Below are positions 26,369 to 30,404 of a stretch of DNA of 30,404 nt, piece after piece. The translations under genes and the position numbers were made by a program. A model generated the notes under the pieces. The model was not told the origin of the DNA and did no database searches. It saw nothing but the letters and a program-made list of their open reading frames with translations. The DNA is from CALJIC01 sp039805565 (lineage in GTDB: Bacteria > Chloroflexota > Chloroflexia > Chloroflexales > Roseiflexaceae), in the NCBI GenBank assembly GCA_039805565.1, contig JBDLTZ010000206.1:1-30404 (forward strand). Direction: 5' to 3'. How positions within the stretch are numbered: the first letter of the stretch is position 1; every line of letters starts with the position of its first letter.

Positions 26369-27477
26369 AGGCAGTGATTCTTGTCGGCGGCCTCGGGACG
26401 CGGCTTCGCCCGCTCACCTGCAACACTCCCAAGCCGATGATTCCGATCGTCAACCGGCCGTTCATCGAGCACATGCTCACCAACCTGCGCGACCAGGGCA
26501 TCACCGAGGTGGTCCTGGCAGTACAGTACCTGGCCGGCCGCTTCCGCGAGGCGCTCGGCGACGGCTCCCGCCTGGGCCTCAAGGTCCACGTGGTCGAGGA
26601 GCCCGAGCCGCGTGGCACCGCCGGGGCGGTGAAGAACGTCGAGCACATGCTCGACGGCTCCACCTTTGTGTTCAACGGCGACGTGATGACTGACCTGGAC
26701 CTGCGGGCGATGCTGGCCTTCCACCGCGAGAAGGGCAGCAAGCTCACGATCGCGCTCACGCCGGTGGAGGACCCCACGGCCTTCGGCCTGGTCGAGACCG
26801 AGCAGGACGGGCGCATCCGGCGCTTCATCGAGAAGCCGCGCGTGGACGAGATCACCACCGACCTGATCAACGCGGGCACCTACATCATCGAGCCGGAGCT
26901 GTTCCGCTACGTCCCGCCGGCGCAGTACTATATGTTCGAGCGCGGCCTGTTCCCGGTGGTGCTCCAGACCGGCGACCCGATGTACGGCTACCCGTCCACC
27001 GCATACTGGACGGACATCGGCAAGCCGCAGACGTACCTCGAGGTCCACCACGACATCCTGATGGGCAAGGTGCGCTTCAACTTCACCGGCCGCGAGATCG
27101 CGAGCCGCGTGTGGCTGGAGGACGGCGCCGATATCCACCCCACGGCGCAGATCATCGGGCCGGTGGTGATCGGCCCCGGCGTCACCATCGGCGCCGGCGC
27201 GCGCGTGGTGGGCCCCACGGTGATCGGCGCGCGCTGCACGATCGGCGCGGGCGCCAGCGTCGAGGACGCGGTGCTCTGGGAGGACAACGTGGTTGAGGAG
27301 GGAGCGGTGCTGCGCTCGTGCGTGATGGGCCGCGGCAACCGGGTGGGCCCCAAGGCGCATGTGGCCGACGGGACGATCGTGAGCGACATGTGCGCGATCG
27401 GCGCCGAGAACCGCCTCGAGCGCGGCATCCGCCTCTGGCCGGAGACGCAGCTCGGCGAGAAGGCGATATCGTTCTAG
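26365..27477 (+). CDS. Sugar-nucleotide pyrophosphorylase with left-handed beta-helix (probable mannose-1-P guanylyltransferase)
   Basis: The 370-aa product has the nucleotidyltransferase signature GGLGTRLRPLT (8-18), PKPMIPIVNRPFIEHML, metal-binding FNGDVMTDLDL, and FIEKPRVDE. A C-terminal hexapeptide-repeat beta-helix follows (IHPTAQIIGPVVIGPGVTIG onward). It matches the bacterial/GMPPB-like mannose-1-phosphate guanylyltransferase form, giving GDP-mannose, the precursor of the neighbouring reductase's pathway. A glucose-1-phosphate thymidylyl-type activity is the alternative. ATG 26365 overlaps the upstream stop and has AGGAG six bases before it. Confidence 0.9.
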   Translation: MKAVILVGGLGTRLRPLTCNTPKPMIPIVNRPFIEHMLTNLRDQGITEVVLAVQYLAGRFREALGDGSRLGLKVHVVEEPEPRGTAGAVKNVEHMLDGSTFVFNGDVMTDLDLRAMLAFHREKGSKLTIALTPVEDPTAFGLVETEQDGRIRRFIEKPRVDEITTDLINAGTYIIEPELFRYVPPAQYYMFERGLFPVVLQTGDPMYGYPSTAYWTDIGKPQTYLEVHHDILMGKVRFNFTGREIASRVWLEDGADIHPTAQIIGPVVIGPGVTIGAGARVVGPTVIGARCTIGAGASVEDAVLWEDNVVEEGAVLRSCVMGRGNRVGPKAHVADGTIVSDMCAIGAENRLERGIRLWPETQLGEKAISF

Positions 27478-27480
27478 GGG

Positions 27481-27501
27481 ACGACCGACGACCGACGACC
27501 G
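27481..27501. repeat. Heptamer repeat (ACGACCG x3)
   Basis: Three perfect ACGACCG units run from 27481 to 27501, followed by ACGCGCC, directly after the pyrophosphorylase stop. The style matches the other heptamer tracts near purQ. Confidence 0.85.
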
Positions 27502-27503
27502 AC

Positions 27504-27541
27504 GCGCCGTAGGGATGCAGCACGCTGCGCCCCTACGGCGC
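27504..27541. repeat. Long palindrome between convergent genes
   Basis: GCGCCGTAGGG (27504-27514) and CCCTACGGCGC (27531-27541) form an 11-bp outer stem, and GCAGC/GCTGC an inner stem. It covers the stop codon of the CvpA-like gene and follows the pyrophosphorylase gene, so it may end transcription both ways. Confidence 0.75.
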
Positions 27542-28237
27542 GCCCTTGTTGATGCGCTCCTCGATCTTCTCGGCCGCACGCTGCGGCGCGGGGTTCGGGG
27601 CCGGGGAGGCCGGCGTGGGCTGCGCGGCGGGCGTGGGCTGCGCAGCAGGCGCAGGCTGCCGTGGGGCAGCGGTGGCCGAAGAAAGCGGCGCGGGAGGGAA
27701 GGCGGGTGCAGGCGCGGGGCGTGGCCGGCTAAGCGCCAGCGCCACCCGCCGCACGATGATCAGCGCCAGCAACCCCAGACCCAGTGCAAGGAACAGGAGC
27801 GGCAGCCCGTCGTGCACCACGGCCGCTAGCGGCACCGCGCCCATCGCCTCACCAAAACCCGGGTTCGCCTCGGCGGCGTAGCGCAGCGCATAGCCAGCCA
27901 GCAGCACCCCGTTCAGCACCCCGAGCAGCGCGCCCAGCAGCCGCTGCGGGATCGTCACGCGGGGCGCAGGGGCAAGCAGCACCCCCGAGCCGTACCCTAC
28001 CAGCAGCCCGCCCACCACCAGCACGCTGTAGGCCACCCCCAGCGCCAGCTGCGCCGCGTCGCCGCCAAGCGAGCGCGCCAGATCCTCGCCCCAGCGCCCG
28101 CTCCAGAAATCCGCCATCGTGGCGCCGAGCATCGTCCCGGCAATCGCCATCACCCCGCGACGCGGCTCCCGCCAGTAGCCGACCAGGCCGGGAACGATGA
28201 TCACCACCGCCACCGCAACCGTGAGCGCAAGTGTCAT
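27533..28237 (-). CDS. CvpA-like membrane protein with Pro/Ala-rich tail
   Basis: The 234-aa product has about four or five hydrophobic segments. RLLGALLGVLNGVLLAGYAL resembles the conserved segment of CvpA-type proteins, which affect colicin V production and membrane homeostasis in other bacteria. A cytoplasmic tail rich in Pro and Ala has the repeat PAAQPTPAAQPTPA and ends KIEERINKGAP. The ATG at 28237 (MTLALTV) is chosen because the -10 at 28275 would put the 5' end near 28268, too close for the upstream ATG at 28264. Assignment to CvpA is tentative. Confidence 0.7.
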   Translation of the reverse strand: MTLALTVAVAVVIIVPGLVGYWREPRRGVMAIAGTMLGATMADFWSGRWGEDLARSLGGDAAQLALGVAYSVLVVGGLLVGYGSGVLLAPAPRVTIPQRLLGALLGVLNGVLLAGYALRYAAEANPGFGEAMGAVPLAAVVHDGLPLLFLALGLGLLALIIVRRVALALSRPRPAPAPAFPPAPLSSATAAPRQPAPAAQPTPAAQPTPASPAPNPAPQRAAEKIEERINKGAP

Positions 28238-28274
28238 GAGCTGGCCCTGCCTCTGTATCCTCATCCGGAAGGGT

Positions 28275-28283
28275 ATTGTAGCA
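28275..28283 (-). promoter_or_regulatory. Extended -10 promoter of the CvpA-like gene
   Basis: The reverse strand reads TGC-TACAAT (TACAAT at 28275-28280), with a predicted start about 30 bases before the ATG at 28237. It is divergent to, and only about 10 bp from, the gap gene -10 element. Confidence 0.55.
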
Positions 28284-28292
28284 TAGCGGCCG

Positions 28293-28301
28293 TGCTATAA
28301 T
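28293..28301 (+). promoter_or_regulatory. Extended -10 promoter of the gap gene
   Basis: TGC-TATAAT (TATAAT at 28296-28301) is a perfect extended -10, about 34 bases before the gap ATG. No good -35 at 17 bp. Confidence 0.7.
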
Positions 28302-28335
28302 AGCCCGGTTAACTGGCATCAAAAAGGAGCCCCGC

Positions 28336-29379
28336 ATGGCGCGCGTCGCGATCAACGGCTTTGGGCGCATCGGTCGCCAGAGCTTTAAAGCTATGCTCGA
28401 GCGCTACCCCGACGACCTCGAGGTTGTGGCGATCAACGACCTAACCGACAACCAAACACTCGCCCACCTGCTGCGCTATGACTCGACCTACGGCGCATTC
28501 GAGGGCGAGATCGAGGCCTTCGAGGACCGCTTGGTCGTCACGTTCTACGACGCCGACCACAACGAGCGCCGCATCGAGGTGGCCGCGCTGGCCGAGAAGG
28601 ACCCAACGGCGCTGCCGTGGCGCGCGATGGACGTCGACATCGTCATAGAGTCCACCGGACGCTTCACCGACGCGGACAGGGCGCGCGCCCACATCCAGGC
28701 CGGCGCCCAGAAGGTCATCATCAGCGCGCCCGCCAAGGGCGAGGACCTGACGATCTGCCTCGGCGTGAACGACGACCGCTACGACCACGCGGTGCACCAC
28801 GTCGTCTCGAACGCGTCCTGCACCACCAACTGCCTCGCGCCGGTGGCAAAGGTGCTCAACGACAGCTTCGGCATCCGCCGCGGCATGATGACCACCATCC
28901 ACTCCTACACGATGGACCAGAACCTGCAGGACAACGTCCATAGCGACCTGCGGCGCGCCCGCGCGGCCGGCATCAACATGGTGCCCACCACTACCGGTGC
29001 GGCCAAGGCGGTGGCGCTGGTGATCCCTGAGCTGAAGGGCAAGTTCGACGGGTTCGCGGTGCGCGTCCCCACCCCCACCGTCTCGCTGGTGGACTTCGTG
29101 GTGGAGCTCGAGCGGCCCACATCGGTGGAGGAGATCAACGAGGCCTTCCGCGCCGCCGCCGAGAGCGAGGATATGGAGGGCATCCTGGAGGTGTCCGAGG
29201 AGGAGCTGGTCTCGAGCGACTTCATCGGTTCCACCGCGTCCGCCACGGTGGACCTGCCGCTCACGATGGGCATGGGCGGCAGCATGTTCAAGGTAGTGGC
29301 CTGGTACGACAACGAGTGGGGCTACTCGACGCGGGTGGCCGACCTGGCGGCCTTCATCGGCGAGGAGCTCGACCTGTAG
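28336..29379 (+). CDS. gap: Glyceraldehyde-3-phosphate dehydrogenase, type I
   Basis: The 347-aa product has the Rossmann motif INGFGRIGR (6-14), the NAD-favouring Asp35 in INDLTD, the catalytic Cys162 in SNASCTTNCLAP, His189 in TTIHSYT, and the C-terminal WYDNEWGYSTRV. It oxidises glyceraldehyde-3-phosphate to 1,3-bisphosphoglycerate in glycolysis, or the reverse in gluconeogenesis. AAGGAG stands seven bases before the ATG and the length is usual. No pgk or tpi follows. The next gene is convergent, with a hairpin between. Confidence 0.97.
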   Translation: MARVAINGFGRIGRQSFKAMLERYPDDLEVVAINDLTDNQTLAHLLRYDSTYGAFEGEIEAFEDRLVVTFYDADHNERRIEVAALAEKDPTALPWRAMDVDIVIESTGRFTDADRARAHIQAGAQKVIISAPAKGEDLTICLGVNDDRYDHAVHHVVSNASCTTNCLAPVAKVLNDSFGIRRGMMTTIHSYTMDQNLQDNVHSDLRRARAAGINMVPTTTGAAKAVALVIPELKGKFDGFAVRVPTPTVSLVDFVVELERPTSVEEINEAFRAAAESEDMEGILEVSEEELVSSDFIGSTASATVDLPLTMGMGGSMFKVVAWYDNEWGYSTRVADLAAFIGEELDL

Positions 29380-29451
29380 CGTGTTCCCAGGGGCTGCGTC
29401 CCACAAACGACGCTGCTCGCTGGCGCGCCCGTGTGACGTGCCCAGGGCATC

Positions 29452-29476
29452 TGTGGAGGGGCGATTCCCCTCCACA
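29452..29476. repeat. GGAGGGG palindrome, copy 3 (convergent gene ends)
   Basis: TGTGGAGGGG (29452-29461) and CCCCTCCACA (29467-29476) form a perfect 10-bp stem with a 5-nt loop. It lies between the ends of gap and the zinc-motif gene and shares its GGAGGGG core with copies at 15192 and 17275. Confidence 0.65.
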
Positions 29477-29485
29477 CCCTCCAAC

Positions 29486-30226
29486 TCAGAGCGCCAGCGT
29501 CTCCACCACCACCTCGCACTCCCCCAGCCGCAGCGAGAGGCTATACTCCCCAGGCTGCACATCGTCGAAGATAAACTCGCCGAGCTCATCCAGCCGCGAT
29601 ACCGCCAGCAGCGCCTCGCGGCACATGAGACTTGCGGTAGACGAGCCGAGCCCGTCGGCGATCAGATCATCCTCACTCGCGAGCGTCCCCGCCATCACGA
29701 GCAGGTCCGGGTGTCCGACATCACGCGAGACACGCAGCGTCAGCTCGAAGTTCTCGGCGCGGTAGTCAAACTGTACCGCGCCGTGCGCGCTGCGCACAGC
29801 GCCGTAGAGCCGCGCAGGGGCGAGACCGGGGGGTGGTGCAAGCGGCAGCGCGGTGATGCGCCGCAGCGGGACGCGCCGGTCCTCAGGCGAGTCGTGGGAG
29901 CTGTAGGCGATGAGGCTCAGCTCGCGCGCGCAGTACGGGCACTCGGCCACGTGGGCCTCCACTGCCGACCCTCGTATCTCGGGAAGCATCCGGTGCTGGT
30001 AGGCGGCCAGCTCGTCGCCCGGGGGGCAGAGCACGCGGAAGAGCCGCGTGCGCAGGGCGCCCTGGAGCGCGGCCAGATCCCGCGCGCGCGCCGCGCAGAA
30101 GGCACAGCTCGCCAGATGCACCCGCACGTGCGGCGCCGCTTCGCCATCCGCAGCCGCGACGAGCTCGAGCTCATCGAGGGCAGGAGGGCTGCTGCAGTCG
30201 CCCCAGTCAGACTTATGAGTATCCAT
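29486..30226 (-). CDS. Anti-sigma-like protein with two HxxxCxxC zinc motifs
   Basis: The 246-aa product has two zinc-type motifs, His37-Cys41-Cys44 (HLASCAFC) and His92-Cys96-Cys99 (HVAECPYC). These are characteristic of zf-HC2/ZAS anti-sigma factors, here present twice. No TM segment follows. Instead the second half is beta-rich (GAVQFDYRAENFELTLRVSRDVGHPDLLVMAG) and ends in FDDVQPGEYSLSL, the pattern of carboxypeptidase-regulatory-like/Ig-like repeats. It may hold an ECF sigma factor in the cytosol. The sigma gene would be expected upstream, beyond the window. ATG 30226 (MDTHKSDWGD) has TGGAG eight bases before it. The open frame to 30370 looks non-coding. Confidence 0.8.
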   Translation of the reverse strand: MDTHKSDWGDCSSPPALDELELVAAADGEAAPHVRVHLASCAFCAARARDLAALQGALRTRLFRVLCPPGDELAAYQHRMLPEIRGSAVEAHVAECPYCARELSLIAYSSHDSPEDRRVPLRRITALPLAPPPGLAPARLYGAVRSAHGAVQFDYRAENFELTLRVSRDVGHPDLLVMAGTLASEDDLIADGLGSSTASLMCREALLAVSRLDELGEFIFDDVQPGEYSLSLRLGECEVVVETLAL

Positions 30227-30404
30227 GACACGCTCCAGCTCGGTGCTTGGTGGCCCCTGGCCTCTCGCTATGATAAACGATGCAGGGAGCTCTTTTTTCA
30301 CCCGGCACGAGCTGCGCATGATAGGCTCAGGAGGGGAAGGCCGGAGAGCACAGCCCACCGAGAGACCCACCTTCGTACTGATGCGTGTGCGTGGAGCACA
30401 CTAG
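30227..30404. other. Upstream flank of the anti-sigma-like gene, nothing clear
   Basis: No gene is supported in these 178 bases. A possible -10 (TATCAT on the minus strand, 30270-30275) is weak. Any partner sigma factor gene must lie outside the window. Confidence 0.4.

Noticed and set aside
27534..27720. Pro/Ala repeat in the CvpA-like tail as a DNA repeat element
   Set aside because: It is a coding repeat typical of disordered tails and does not match the heptamer or GGAGGGG families.

Overview
The window is about 30.4 kb of GC-rich DNA with ordinary bacterial gene packing. The gene complement suggests a member of the Chloroflexota (Chloroflexia, Roseiflexus/Kouleothrix-like): a soluble Ser/Thr kinase with zinc ribbon and FHA domain beside a VWA protein, a DUF4383 membrane protein, an orphan Flp-type pilin, an IcmA-type acyl-CoA mutase, GDP-mannose genes, and intergenic heptamer repeats and GGAGGGG palindromes. 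That assignment is inference from gene types and style. No rRNA, tRNA, CRISPR array, transposase or phage gene was seen.

Layout. 1-1.9 kb (minus): a LacI-type regulator followed by iolB (cut by the left edge), an inositol-catabolism cluster with a textbook promoter and a palindromic LacI-type operator before the regulator. 1.9-6.3 kb (minus): a three-gene group of unknown role encoding an SPFH-like protein, a four-TM protein with an external SH3 domain and two copies of a cytoplasmic linear motif, and a membrane-anchored P-loop ATPase. 6.5-10.8 kb (minus): an MFS exporter, a LuxR/MalT-like remnant, an acyl-CoA mutase whose specificity residues match isobutyryl-CoA mutase, a DUF4383 protein and a 62-aa membrane protein. 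11-15.2 kb: a Flp pilin (minus) divergent from a GlcG/HbpS-like protein and a metal-site-degenerate M24 protein (plus), then a secreted GH-A-clan glycosidase. 15.2-18.6 kb (minus): a membrane-tethered alpha/beta hydrolase and a VWA protein. 18.7-22.4 kb: a kinase-FHA protein and purQ (plus), then a small HTH protein and an orphan solute-binding protein (minus). 22.6-27.5 kb (plus): a membrane protein paired with an atypical FtsH-like protease, ended by a strong terminator, then a GDP-deoxyhexose reductase and sugar-nucleotide pyrophosphorylase pair. 27.5-30.4 kb: a CvpA-like protein (minus) divergent from gap (plus), and a double zinc-motif anti-sigma-like protein (minus).

The most unusual points are: heptamer tandem repeats clustered around purQ, including an in-frame insertion of about 32 codons in purQ bounded by inverted heptamers; the SPFH/SH3/ATPase group with its duplicated LAMLxNRRR motif; the FtsH-like protease with an altered pore loop and a Gly/Met-rich insert; a likely leaderless promoter; and a recurring extended -10 promoter type, TGN-TANAAT or TATACT.
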